Assembly (NCBI GenBank): GCA_023091665.1
Contig: JALJCQ010000026.1
Location: 992,001 to 1,056,000 of the forward strand
Direction of reading: 5' to 3'
DNA length: 64,000 bases
From: Pythium myriotylum
Lineage: Eukaryota; Oomycota; Peronosporomycetes; Pythiales; Pythiaceae
Of this stretch, positions 10,883 through 21,158 are shown in pieces (within the stretch, counting starts at the first letter, position 1; each line of letters opens with the position of its first letter). The translations under genes and the position numbers were made by a program. The notes under the pieces were generated by a model. The model was not told the DNA's origin, made no database searches, and saw only the letters and a program-made list of their open reading frames with translations.

Positions 10883-12541
10883 ATGCCCAAGCGCCAGAAC
10901 CGCCACAAGAAGCCCACGGCGGCGCCTGCAGCCGAAGCCTCGTCTGACGCGACGCCAGCGACGCCAACTTTGCCAAAGCTCGGCTTTGCGGCCCCACGCG
11001 CCTCGCTCAGCGACGGCGTCCGCATCGTCATTGACGCGGCGATCGAGCGCGCGAACGCCGACGAGACCAAGCAGCACCTGGTCGTGCACATACGCAAGGC
11101 ACTGGAGCAGATCGAGGCGTTCATGGCTGCTGCTCACGCGGACGAGCACGGGAATGCGTTCCAAGATTTTGAGTCCATGGTCGCGCGCGACTCCAAGAAA
11201 TGGCGCGACCATCTCGCCCACGCACAGAACGAGAAGAAAGAGATGCACGTGCAGCTGCGCAAGCTCCAGGACACGCTGCAGCTCGAAATGTGCGGGTATG
11301 ACCTGAAAGTTGGACGCCCAGGACGCCCGGATGATGTCGTGTACCAAAAGTCGGAGTATGCGAGAAAGTACATGCCGCGCGGCAACTTCATCGCTGAGTG
11401 GACGTCCCCAGCTTCCGGAAATGTGCTCCACTTCCCGCTCGTGCGAGCCTACCGCAAGTTTACAGGGCAGGAGGATGACGCGGAGGAGAAGGGAAAAGTC
11501 GGTGAGGAAGTGCTGTCAAAGTTTTTCACCAAGCCCATGGCCCAAGCTCGCCATGTCATCTCAACGACGAAGGAAAATGGAGAGGCAGCCCATCTCGCAG
11601 TACTCAAGCGAGCAGACGGCGAGTTCTTGTTTGTGGTTGGCTCGAAGAACACGCACATGATTGTTACTTCTGTGGAGGATGTGGAACGAGCGTGCATGGC
11701 TGGCACGAAGGACGGCGGGAACCCGTACTTGGCCGCGGCACCCATCGCGCGAGCGTTGCTCAGAGCCATTGGGCGACTGACTCCAGAGAATCGTGAATTT
11801 TTGTGCGAGTTACTCGCGCAGACGCGGATGACAGCATCTTTCGAGATGCTCTCTCCGGGCTACCAACACGTGCAACTGCTCGACTACTTAGACGAGGATA
11901 CACCTGTATTCTACGGCCTGTCATTTCCGCTCTTGGACGAGATGGAAGGCGTTGAGATCTGCGTGAACCCGGTACTCGGTTATGAGCTCGTGCGATCAAT
12001 TGGCTTGCGAACGGTGGAGTTCAAGGTGGTGCCGTACACCCCGGATGTGATGGCCCAGACACTTCAGGAAATTCGCACTGCGTATCAGCATGAGGGTGCG
12101 GTGAATCTCTTTCTCGACGACCAGGCCTGTGTCATCGGCATGGAGAAGTTCAAGACAGTGTGGTATGTGTGCCTTCGTGCAATCCGTGAGAAGGCCAAGA
12201 CCTTCTTGAACCGCGCGTTGCCAAAGACCGTGAAGGGGGAGGATGCCAAAGCACCACCTACGAGCGATCAGATTGCGCAGGAGGCATTGCAGTCCAGTCT
12301 GAACGCGATCCGGAAGCGATTTAGCTCTATTCAAAGCTACTTGGATCTTACGAGCGACACCAGGGAAGCTTACCAGGCACTTGGCGAGAGCTTTGTCAAC
12401 TACCTCCATGACGAGCGACTCGCTCAGTGTGGAGCTGATAAGGACGCCAAGAAGCGTCTTAAAGAACACGTTGCGACGATGTTTCCAGTGGCGTGGAAGG
12501 AATTCTTGGAACATACAAAGCTGAGCGACCGGATTCTGTAG
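10883..12541 (+). CDS. Candidate RNA-ligase-like covalent nucleotidyltransferase
   Basis: The protein has 552 residues from the ATG at 10883 (MPKRQNRHKKP). An in-frame ATG at 10793 would add 30 poor residues. The N-terminus is basic, followed by a helical, coiled-coil-prone region (about 60-140). Then YMPRGNFIAEW and KFFTKPMAQARHVI lead into TTKENGEAAHLAVLK (Lys230), then FLFVVGSKNTHMIV and TASFEMLSPGYQHVQLLDYL followed by VFYGLSFP. The spacing of the KxxG box, the following hydrophobic strand with a Ser-Lys, and the later Glu-containing strand resembles motifs I, III and IIIa of T4 Rnl1/Trl1-type RNA ligases, in which the lysine is adenylylated. This is my own motif reading. A kinase or phosphoesterase partner domain is not visible. 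The rest, residues 400-552, is unassigned. Confidence 0.6.
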   Translation: MPKRQNRHKKPTAAPAAEASSDATPATPTLPKLGFAAPRASLSDGVRIVIDAAIERANADETKQHLVVHIRKALEQIEAFMAAAHADEHGNAFQDFESMVARDSKKWRDHLAHAQNEKKEMHVQLRKLQDTLQLEMCGYDLKVGRPGRPDDVVYQKSEYARKYMPRGNFIAEWTSPASGNVLHFPLVRAYRKFTGQEDDAEEKGKVGEEVLSKFFTKPMAQARHVISTTKENGEAAHLAVLKRADGEFLFVVGSKNTHMIVTSVEDVERACMAGTKDGGNPYLAAAPIARALLRAIGRLTPENREFLCELLAQTRMTASFEMLSPGYQHVQLLDYLDEDTPVFYGLSFPLLDEMEGVEICVNPVLGYELVRSIGLRTVEFKVVPYTPDVMAQTLQEIRTAYQHEGAVNLFLDDQACVIGMEKFKTVWYVCLRAIREKAKTFLNRALPKTVKGEDAKAPPTSDQIAQEALQSSLNAIRKRFSSIQSYLDLTSDTREAYQALGESFVNYLHDERLAQCGADKDAKKRLKEHVATMFPVAWKEFLEHTKLSDRIL

Positions 12542-13668
12542 ACTATATTGCACAGCCTAAGACAACCAATAGACTGGCGTTGTCGAACACGGCGTCATCC
12601 TTCTTTGCCCGATCAAACTGATTTCTCGCGCTGATGTTGTTGGCCTGCTGCTGTGCTGTTCAATTGCACTGATCGTGACGCGTTCCCTCAGCCCGATTTG
12701 ACTGGGTCAAAAAACTGCCAAGTACTCATGCTCCTCTCAGTCTATGACAGCGAAAGAATCATGCCATCCCGGCTCACTGAGAGTCACCGCGCCACAACCT
12801 CCATAAAAGCATCGCTCGCACTTCACGGACGAAGAATGGTATCGTTTGTCGTGTTTCGCACCTCTTTGGCCTCATAATCACCAAAGCCTGTGCTCATCAA
12901 GTGAGAGCGCACTGAGCCGACACTGGAGCCGGGTCCACGATCCCATCCTAGTCGGTGCGATGGGCTTGACGACATGGCTACTGAAAGCGCACACGAGACC
13001 TTGACGCAGCTGACCGACGCCTTTCACCCACAATTCCTCTTTCTCATGATGCGCCACCAAGAGAGAACGTGCAGGTCGAGACTATCGCCTGGTTCCTGAA
13101 TTTGTTAATATCGGCCGTTTAATTTCTTGAGATGACCAGGCTATGTGCAATCAGTGGTGGGCTGATCAGGGATGAGATGGGGGCTTCGCGCGCCCGTCCG
13201 CCTCATCCTCAACAGAGTTCTGAAGTTTTCAAGGTCTCTCCAAGGCAAGGGGGAGACTTTCAACAACCTTTTCTATCGAGCTCTTCTCACAAGCACGATG
13301 CTATGACGCATGTTCGTCTGTGCTTTCTTTGTTTTCAAAAGTTCCCAACTCGAATTTCATTAGTCATTGGATTAGTCTGCACAACTTCGATCAGCAGACG
13401 GTTAATCTGTTTCTTATGTTGTCGGGTTAAACGATCAGCTCTCCTGCGGTCTCCTCATCACAGTCGCCGCCATGTTCTGAAATCAGTTGCGACGCGTCCA
13501 TCCTTTGGCAGTCGCGACTCTGTCGACGAGTGCGTTCCCCCGAGTCCCCACTCAAAAGGCCTCTTCTCGACGGTGCGTCTTCACCAAATCGCCTGGCATC
13601 TTCACTCTCATTCTCCAATCTTCCGGCCACCGACCAGCCCAAGCGACCGAGAACCAAGTCCAAGCACT
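12542..13668. other. Intergenic DNA and 5' region of the folate transporter gene
   Basis: About 1.1 kb. The transporter's reading frame stays open upstream to 13132, but those codons look like leader sequence: no hydrophobic or family pattern, and TCTTC-rich. I see no other gene. Confidence 0.5.
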
Positions 13669-15357
13669 ATGGTCGCGCCCTCGACCCACGACCTGGTCGA
13701 ACGCATTTCATACGTGTCGTCGACCGCCAAAAAGGGCGATGCTGGCGACTACGTCGACGCCAAGACCCCTGTGGGCGATCTCGAAGGCGGAGCGCTGCGA
13801 GCCGGTGGCCGTCCCGACATCTGGAGCCGCGACTACATCGGCGTGCTGATCCAGTACGTCGGTGTCGGCCTCGTGTATGGTACGCTACCGGCCACAGTGT
13901 ACCCTGTGCTGCAGCAGTACCTCAACATGGAAGGCACCCAGATCCTTTCGGCCAGCGTGCTGCTCACGCTTCCGTGGTCTTTCAAGGTCGTCTACGGCAT
14001 CCTTACGGATTGCTTCCCGATCTTCGGCTACCGTCGCCGCCCGTTCATGATCATCGGCTGGACGGTCTGCTTTGCCATGTTGCTCATCATGGCTGTCTCG
14101 AAGATTGGCAAGCCATACTACCTCGACCGCTCCCTGCAAGACAAGAAGCCATCTACGTACACCGAGGAAGACTGGGCCAACATCAATCTGGACGCTCCGG
14201 ATGCCGGTGGCAAGCTCATCATTTTCATGATGCTTGCGGCGGTAGGCTACGTCGGCGCTGACGTTGCGGCTGACGCTGTCGTGGTCGAGCTCGCCCAGCG
14301 TGAGCCCGAGGCCGTGTGTGGCACGACGCAGACGACGATCTACATGGTGCGCACAATCTTCGTGACTATCTCCCAGCTCATCGTAGGGTTCCTCTTCAAC
14401 GGCGAGGACTACGGCGGTGACTTCGACTTTTCGCTGACCTTCCCGCAGCTCATGCTCATCCTGACAATCGCCACGGCGCCCGTGATCCCATGCACATGGT
14501 TCTTCATCAAGGAGGAAAAGCATCCGGGTGTCGATGTCAAGAACTACATCTCCGAGTTCTGGGAGCTGCTCCAGTCGCGCGCCATGTACCAGGTCACCGC
14601 TTACCGCTTCTTCTCCGGTATCTTCGAGAACTTCTCCATTACGTGCGGCTCGCCGATTGCCGCGTACTGGGCTCAGGTCACGCCGATCAACGACACAATC
14701 GCCTCGGTGCTCAGCAACACGATCTTCGCGACCGTGCTCTGGGCCACGATGAAGTGGGGCCTTCAATGGAACTGGCGGTTCATGCACGCCATCACGCTTG
14801 TCTCGGTCATCGCCATCGACTCGATCGCTGTCTTCCTCACAACCTGGGACGTTGTGCGCAGTCAGTGGTTCTGGCTTGGTCCTCCGCTCGTGGAGCAGCT
14901 CCCGAGCGGCGTCGGCTGGATCATCGCCACGTACGTTGTGGTCGAGCTCGCGGGCGAGGGCAACGAAGGAGCAGTCTACGGTCTTCTCACGACAGTCTCT
15001 AACCTCTCGAGCACGTTCGCCAGCACCATTACCAAAAACGTCGACGCCGGCTTCAAGGTCACGACGGCCGATATTGCTGAGGACACGCACGAAGTGCGCA
15101 AAGATGTGACCTACGTGGTCATCATCATGTACGTCGTGAACCTCTGCGGTCTGCTCTGGCTGCCGTTGCTGCCTCAGCAGAAGCGTCAGACACAGGAGCT
15201 CAAGGAGAAGGGCGGCAAGAACAAGTACATCGGCGCGTTCACTGTCTTCTACCTCGTCTTCGCGCTCACGTGGGCCGTCATGGTCAACATCATGTCCATC
15301 TATCCGAGCACCAAGTGCCTCAAGATCGTCGGCGGTAAGGGGTGCAAGAAGAAGTAA
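13669..15357 (+). CDS. Folate-biopterin transporter (FBT/BT1 family), MFS superfamily
   Basis: A 562-residue intronless membrane protein from ATG 13669 (MVAPSTHDLVERISYV), chosen because the family's first membrane segment (YIGVLIQYVGVGLVYGTLP) begins about 50 residues later. Family hallmarks include LTLPWSFKVVYGILTDCFPI followed by the basic loop GYRRRPFM, then GADVAADAVVVELAQREPE and the IKEEKHPG linker. About 12 membrane spans are expected. BT1 proteins of trypanosomatids, plants and cyanobacteria carry folates or biopterin; the family is expanded in oomycetes and substrates of most members are untested. It lies 3.2 kb from SHMT, a folate-dependent enzyme. Codon bias is strong and regular. 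Confidence 0.93.
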   Translation: MVAPSTHDLVERISYVSSTAKKGDAGDYVDAKTPVGDLEGGALRAGGRPDIWSRDYIGVLIQYVGVGLVYGTLPATVYPVLQQYLNMEGTQILSASVLLTLPWSFKVVYGILTDCFPIFGYRRRPFMIIGWTVCFAMLLIMAVSKIGKPYYLDRSLQDKKPSTYTEEDWANINLDAPDAGGKLIIFMMLAAVGYVGADVAADAVVVELAQREPEAVCGTTQTTIYMVRTIFVTISQLIVGFLFNGEDYGGDFDFSLTFPQLMLILTIATAPVIPCTWFFIKEEKHPGVDVKNYISEFWELLQSRAMYQVTAYRFFSGIFENFSITCGSPIAAYWAQVTPINDTIASVLSNTIFATVLWATMKWGLQWNWRFMHAITLVSVIAIDSIAVFLTTWDVVRSQWFWLGPPLVEQLPSGVGWIIATYVVVELAGEGNEGAVYGLLTTVSNLSSTFASTITKNVDAGFKVTTADIAEDTHEVRKDVTYVVIIMYVVNLCGLLWLPLLPQQKRQTQELKEKGGKNKYIGAFTVFYLVFALTWAVMVNIMSIYPSTKCLKIVGGKGCKKK

Positions 15358-15504
15358 GCGTTGCGACCGACACTGTGTCGTGAGACCCTTTATAACAGTA
15401 ACGGTATCTTGTCTGTTCTGAATTCGGCGTGCAGTCGTGGACCTTCTTCTGAATTTAGTTGTTTTTGTTCACCAGTGGTTGTTGGCAGCAGCACCGTCGA
15501 TGCC

Positions 15505-17010
15505 ATGCGAGAGCAATTCGTGCGTGCGTGGCGAGCGATCCAAGTGGAGCTACATGGCGAGTACAGCGATGATCAGATGTTGCGCTTCAGTCGGTACCAT
15601 GCGACGACGTCCTGGACTCGCGTGCTGTTCGTGTGCTGCGCTGTGCCTTTGCCCTGTATCGCTTTCACGTTGCTCGTGGGGCTACTCCCACTCGAGGCAC
15701 CAGAGAACGGGCCGTACAAGAGCCCTCACGTATGGCTGTCTCAGTGGATCTCTATCACCCAAGTCACATTATGCACTCTCCAGCAGCTGAGATGTCACCT
15801 CCCCGACTTCGAAATCGGCCGCCGAGACTTCTTCATTATTACGACTTTCTCGACGCCAACTGCTGTGGTCTCGTGCTTTGCGTTGGCGACACTGGTGGGT
15901 TACCCATTGCCGTTCACGCTCTTCGTCGGGACTATGCCTTGGTTCATTGTCTTCACCACACTCTTCGTGATTCGCAAGCATCGCCATCTGCGAGACCGCA
16001 AGGGATTGCTCATGACACTCGCACGATATCTGCTCTTCGCCCTCGCCCAGATCAACATGATGACGCTGTACCCGATGTACAGCGCCGCTTATTCACGGCT
16101 CTCAGCGCTCCGCCAAACGGCGTTCGTTCTCCTGCTTCCCGTGCTCAAGATCACCTTCAAATTTTGGATCTCACGAACACTCCCAGAGAGCAACGGAGGT
16201 ATGCCCGAGGCCGTGATCTTTAACGTCGAGGTCTTCCATTCGCTCTTTGTTTCACTTTGTATGGGCAACTCAGTCTCGCCACGAACCGTCGGGGCGCTGA
16301 TGGCGATCGATGCGCTCGAGGCCTGGCTAGCGTTCCATGATGTACATGGATTGCTTCGGCAGCTGGGAGAGAAAGGCAGTCGAAGTGTCCTTGTTGCGTC
16401 TGCGAAGACCGTCGCAGTGGCCCCAGATTCGAGCATGCTCGCCCAGGGAACTTGGATCCGTCCTACACCAATATCCTGGTTTCGGCCAAGCAGTAGCTCG
16501 GTGATCAATCCATTTCCAAGTCGAGATCTTCCGAGACAACGCCTGACCGGCAAGCTGCTGTACATGATTGAGTTTGTGGTGTTGATCGAGTACACCGAAG
16601 TCGTCATCCCGACCATCTACAGTAGGCGCCATCTCCAATTTCCTCCATCGAAGAAAACTGACTCGATTGCTTTGCTGGCAGACGTGCTGATGCTCGTGCT
16701 CTTCCACCTCCCCAACCGCGACTACTACAGCTTCTTCGACGGGATCTGCTCGCTCTCTGCCATGCAACACACAGCCACGAACGTAGCCGTGTACGCGCTG
16801 CTCGAGCTCGCGTCGTTGGTGGCGATGGCCATCATCACGTGGAGATTGGCACGCATCTCGATCCTCCACCAGCTCGCGTTCGTGCTCGAAGACCACGCGG
16901 CCAACATCCAGGCCAAGCTCTTGTTGTGGGTCCCGTACTTTATCCAGAACGCGGTCGTGCAGTTAGGCCTGCGAGAGTGCCCACTTCGTCTCACGCGTCC
17001 AGGGGACTAA
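15505..17010 (+). CDS. Multi-pass membrane protein, unnamed oomycete-type family
   Basis: A 501-residue protein from ATG 15505, only 147 bp after the transporter stop. The frame is also open upstream to 15361, but those codons have no hydrophobic pattern. Around nine or ten hydrophobic stretches are visible, for example VLFVCCAVPLPCIAFTLLVG, AVVSCFALATLVGYPLPFTL, PWFIVFTTLFVI, LYPMYSAAYSRLSALRQTAF and LLADVLMLVLFHLP. A loop near 285-350 is polar and Ser/Pro-rich. I know no function. The close spacing on the same strand could mean read-through or shared regulation with the transporter, but oomycete genes are usually separate transcripts. Confidence 0.82.
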   Translation: MREQFVRAWRAIQVELHGEYSDDQMLRFSRYHATTSWTRVLFVCCAVPLPCIAFTLLVGLLPLEAPENGPYKSPHVWLSQWISITQVTLCTLQQLRCHLPDFEIGRRDFFIITTFSTPTAVVSCFALATLVGYPLPFTLFVGTMPWFIVFTTLFVIRKHRHLRDRKGLLMTLARYLLFALAQINMMTLYPMYSAAYSRLSALRQTAFVLLLPVLKITFKFWISRTLPESNGGMPEAVIFNVEVFHSLFVSLCMGNSVSPRTVGALMAIDALEAWLAFHDVHGLLRQLGEKGSRSVLVASAKTVAVAPDSSMLAQGTWIRPTPISWFRPSSSSVINPFPSRDLPRQRLTGKLLYMIEFVVLIEYTEVVIPTIYSRRHLQFPPSKKTDSIALLADVLMLVLFHLPNRDYYSFFDGICSLSAMQHTATNVAVYALLELASLVAMAIITWRLARISILHQLAFVLEDHAANIQAKLLLWVPYFIQNAVVQLGLRECPLRLTRPGD

Positions 17011-17326
17011 CCTAGGGATTTGGTTTCGCACAGGAGCAGACTACACCTTCCGATTCAGTTGGCTTCATGGGCACGGACGACAGAGAGCATGCGGGAGCTG
17101 AGCGGAGACCTTGGTTGTCGCGCTTGCCGCGAGGACTTCAGGTTAACGTGGACCACACTATCTGCTGCATCAAACCTCATTTGAGTGGCATTTCCGGTTT
17201 TAGTGGAAACGTAGCCATGTCACTAGGTCGTGTTACGCGAAGGTCGCTCGTGGATGTTGCTTGAACGCCTCCCACTGACGGCGCCAACCATTTTCGCCGA
17301 AGAGAAGCCGGAACCCGTTGGAAGCC
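17011..17326. other. Intergenic DNA upstream of LTV1
   Basis: 316 bp with no supported gene. It presumably carries the LTV1 promoter. The 3' end near 17270-17326 reads as the leader, rich in CGCC and GAAG. Confidence 0.45.
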
Positions 17327-19083
17327 ATGGTAATGCGGCGTGCGCTCGTGTGACTGCGCGGCGACGGCGCCTGACGCGGTGTATTACAATGTGTTAATAG
17401 GTCCGCAAGAAGCAGTTCATCAACAAGAAGACGGCGCAGCACTTCCACGTCGTGCACCGCAGCCAGCGCGACCCCAAGGCCAACGACCCGGACGCCTCCA
17501 AGTACGTGCTGCTCTCGTCCAAGCGACAGGTCGAGCTCGCGTCCGACGACGAGGACGATGAAGAAGAAGAGAGCGACGATGAGATGCCCGACCTCGTGGA
17601 CTCGGAGGACGAGGGCGACGACGCGCCGCCGACCAACTACAAGGCTGCGCTCGAGGCCGCGCAGAAGAAAGCGCCGACCAAGCCACGCAAGGCGGCCTTC
17701 CCGACGCGCAAGGTGCGCTTCGGCGGCGTTGAGGCAGAGGACATGGTCGATGAGAACGGCATGCTGCGTGACGGGTACGACTACTCGCAGCACCTGAAAG
17801 AGATGGGCAAGGGCCGCTTCTACTCGGCGAGCGGCGAGTTCGCGAGCCAGATGGATCTCGCGCGCCGCGTGGATCTGCCGGACGACGTGCTCCCGAGCGG
17901 CGAAGAGCAGGAGCGACTGCTCGAGGCCATCACACTGACGACCGACACGATGGACCCGGATCTGCGCGAGGCGCTGACGAACGATGAGGCCTTTGAAGAG
18001 CTCGACGACGACTTCATGGTACAAGCCGCGGCCGAAGACCCGGAAGCTGATGATAACGATGGATTTGACTACGATGCCCACATTGCCAAGCTGATGGCGG
18101 CAGCGAGCGGTGTGCCAAAGTACAAGGGAAACCTGACGGACGATGAGGACGAAGACGATGAGGACGATGAAGAGTTTAGTGACGACGAAGACGAGGGTGA
18201 GTACGCAGATATCGAAGGCTACGCCGGAGCTGATCGATCGGAGCAGCAGCGAGTGTTGGATGAAGCCTTTGAGAAGATGCTTGCGGAAGAGTATGATGAT
18301 GATCAGCTGGGAGAGCTTGAGGACGACGATCCGGAGACGCGCGGCGATGTTGTGCTAGAGGGTGAGTTGCTCAAGACTATCATCGACGACTTCGTCACCG
18401 TGCGTCAGGAGATGCTGAACGACGAGGGCAAGATCGGCAACCCGCTACGTACAGGGAACCGCCTGAAGGAGATCATCGAAGAGTGCGAAAAGGAGCGACT
18501 CGCTGAGGAAGGCGAGGGTGAGACCGAAGACGAGGACCCTGTTGCTGTCAGTGAAGAAGCGCAGGAGACGGAAGAGCAGCTGCGCTCGATGTTTGAGCGC
18601 AATGCGTATCTGGTGCCGCGTGAGCAAGAGCAGTGGGACGTCGAGACCATCGTGAGCACGTACTCGACTTTGGACAATCATCCGACGTTGATTCGCGAAG
18701 ACGGACTCGTCAAGAAAAAGAAAAAGAAGAAGGCTGCACTGGCTGGGCTCGACGAAGAGGCCCTGGCAGCCGCGGCACGAAACAAGTCGCAGATCGTGTT
18801 GTCGAGGAAGACGGGTATGCCGCTTGGTGTGTTCGATGAGCCATCGACGAAGAAAGAAAAATCGAAGCCAAGCACAAAGTCGGCACCCACACTTCCGTCA
18901 GCCCCGAAGAACATGCGAGAAGAGAGCCGGGAAGACAAGAAAGCTCGTAAGGAGGCGGCCAAGCTGCAGAAACAGCAGCGGCGGCAAGAGAAGAAACAGT
19001 GGAAGACAGCGTTCAAGGAGGAAGAGCAGCGCCAGCTCACGCTCACGCAGCCGGGCAAGGTCTCGGTGTTCAAGTATACTTAG
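17327..19083 (+). CDS. LTV1: LTV1-like 40S ribosomal subunit biogenesis factor (2 exons)
   Basis: Exon 1 is just the start codon (17327-17329). A 71-nt intron (17330-17400; donor GTAATG, branch GCCTGACG, acceptor TTAATAG) follows, then a single exon. The joined start MVRKKQFINKKTAQHF and the following VVHRSQRDPKAND match the conserved LTV1 N-terminus. The 561-residue protein has the family's acidic runs (DDEDDEEEESDDE; DDEDEDDEDDEEFSDDEDEG), a central EEYDDDQLGELEDDDPE and a basic coiled C-terminus (SREDKKARKEAAKLQKQQRR). LTV1 assembles with pre-40S particles and helps place uS3/eS10 on the subunit head in yeast. It is slightly longer than the human protein. Confidence 0.92.
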
Positions 19084-19153
19084 ACGGGTTATTTGCTTTC
19101 GAATATAGTCAAATTGGGTTGTTACCTCTCGACTTCGAAGCGACTGACCGAAC

Positions 19154-19933
19154 ATGCAGAAACCAGTCGACATCGAATTCGAGTATGACGGGCGACCAAA
19201 TGGCCTTGTCTTCTTGCTTGGAGACCGGCGCCTTCAGAACGTCCGAGTGCGCAACAACAGCAGTCAGGAGAACGTCATGGTGAAGATCCAGAGCACGTCG
19301 TCGCGCAAGTTTCGCGTGCGCCCGGGGCTTGCGCTTGTGCCGGCAAAGGAGACCCTCGTAGTCCAGATCCAGCTCTCCCCTCAAGAGACAGAGCCGTCCG
19401 AATGCAAGTTCCTGGTCGTGGTGCGCTTAGTGGATTTATCAAGCGACGTGAGCCTTAGTTCTCGTCACTCCGTGGACGGTCAGCGCTGTAATCTAGATGA
19501 GAAAGCACTATGGCAGTGCGCCGAGGCCCACCACGAGCTCTCGCTAGTGTTCATGGAGACAGTTGTCGTCAGAACTATTGATTGCGAGACCTCGACCCAG
19601 ATTTCGGCCGTTACGTTCGTCGAATCCGAGTCGCTGCCGGCGTCAGCGGTGCTTGGCGGTCCCACGCCCGAGGCCTGTCCAGCAGACGATCCGATCGCGC
19701 TGAGCGTTGCGACTACCGAGGCCAAGGCGCACGTGGTGCTCCTGCTCGTCAAGAGCCAGAGCCGCTTGCCGCGGAACCGTCTCACGGACTCGGAGCTGCG
19801 CGCGCTGCGAGCGCTGCGGGCGAGCGCGCCGAACGACTTCGCGCGACTCGACGGCCACGCGCGCCGCCTCCGCGAGCTCGCGCGGCAGCTCCGAGCGCGT
19901 GAGGAGCTCCCCAGAGGTCGCCTCGGCGGCTGA
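19154..19933 (+). CDS. MSP/VAP-domain protein
   Basis: A 259-residue protein beginning 70 bp after LTV1. Residues 5-90 read as a major-sperm-protein fold: LQNVRVRNNSSQENVMVKIQ, then SSRKFRVRPGLALVPAKETL and CKFLVVVRLV, the same order of strands as VAP (KVKTT..YCVRP..G.I.PG). VAP proteins tether FFAT-bearing lipid transfer proteins at the ER. Here a serine-rich loop follows, and the C-terminus is an Arg/Ala/Leu coiled-coil-like segment (about 205-255). No C-terminal membrane anchor is visible, so it may be a soluble MSP protein or be spliced to a missed last exon. The stop falls in a GC-rich stretch. Confidence 0.72.
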   Translation: MQKPVDIEFEYDGRPNGLVFLLGDRRLQNVRVRNNSSQENVMVKIQSTSSRKFRVRPGLALVPAKETLVVQIQLSPQETEPSECKFLVVVRLVDLSSDVSLSSRHSVDGQRCNLDEKALWQCAEAHHELSLVFMETVVVRTIDCETSTQISAVTFVESESLPASAVLGGPTPEACPADDPIALSVATTEAKAHVVLLLVKSQSRLPRNRLTDSELRALRALRASAPNDFARLDGHARRLRELARQLRAREELPRGRLGG

Positions 19934-21158
19934 GGAGCTCCGTGGTTCCGGTGCCGGGTGGGGAACGCACCGTGTTCTGCGAATCTGGAGATTCCAACGT
20001 TGGTTATCAAGTTCAACTGGCGCAAGAAGACTTGGCCCATACCGAAGTTCAACTGGGGGGGGGACACCAACTCCATTGTATTACCTCTGAGAATAAATAT
20101 GGGAAAGTCCAACGGCGCCATCCATCCCGGTCCGTGAGCGCGCAAAGCCTCTGAGACATAGTACTTGAGATCATCTTTTAGTTGGCCTGCTTGATCCAGC
20201 TCATGGCTACGGACGCGAGTGATTGGATCGAGCAAAGTGTGCGCTGGCGCGGGCGGAAAGCGAGCTCGCCGCCGAGTCGACGGCGCGGGAGCAGCGGGCA
20301 GTTTCGCTCACTCGCTGGCGCCACTCGCCGCCGAAGTCATTCCCTCGGCGCCGGAGGGAATGGGACTCGCGGCCGCCTAGTGTTCTCAGACAGAGTGCGG
20401 CCCAATACTCTGTATGGACCGCGTGGCTCCCACTGAATCATGCGCCGCGAGCGCTGAGCAGGGCGAAGAGGGCGGCGCGCACTGGCTCAGACCAGAAAGC
20501 GACTCGCGCCTCGTTCCCGTGACCTCCGTGACAAGTTTTCTCAGATACGCGCGGCCTTAGTTGGACCGCGCGCGGCCGAATCTTCCGTTTCGTGTATGAG
20601 CGTGGCGAAGCCGCGAGTGGATCGGACGGCGCGTGAACTGGCTCAGACGAGAAGCGAGACCGACGTGCAGCTAGAGAATCGAGCGGTTTCAGCTGGTGGC
20701 GCCACTGCGCGACGCCGCGACCCGGTCCCCCGAGGCCTCACATTCTCAGACACCCATTCGTGATAGGTCCTGTGCTCCGTGGACGTTGGAGCCGTATGCC
20801 GCCGTGATTGGCTCGTCGCCAAGCAGAGACAAACGCAGAGGGTGAATGGCAAACCCGACTTCCCGCCCACGAAGCGAATCTGCGATACGATCAGATTCAA
20901 CGCACACATCTATTTATAGAGTGCAGTAGATTCGCGTGGACACCGGCACTGGATCTCCCGGTCCTTGCTGCCATCGATTCTCGCAGGGTCTTCGAATCTC
21001 CCTGTCTCTTGCGCCATGGGGTCTGTTGGTTGCTGTTGCTGTTGCTACGAGGGGGAGGGGCCGTATTTTTGGGAGAATCCTGCCTCCTCCGACGCGCCGT
21101 CGGCTGCGCGACGAGCGTCAGTCATTCGTATACACGCGCGCCACCGCACAGACCTCCC
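19934..21158. other. Intergenic DNA with degenerate GC-rich repeats
   Basis: 1.2 kb without a supported gene. A G9 run lies near 20055. Two imperfect copies of ACTGGCTCAGAC-AGAA-GCGA occur at about 20481 and 20637, and CTGGYGGCGCCACT-like pieces recur near 20310 and 20694. The last 200 bp would be the leader of the small acidic gene that follows. Confidence 0.5.

Noticed and set aside
13885..15090. Minus-strand open frame of about 400 codons
   Set aside because: Antisense to the folate-biopterin transporter, with no domain or hydrophobic pattern of its own.
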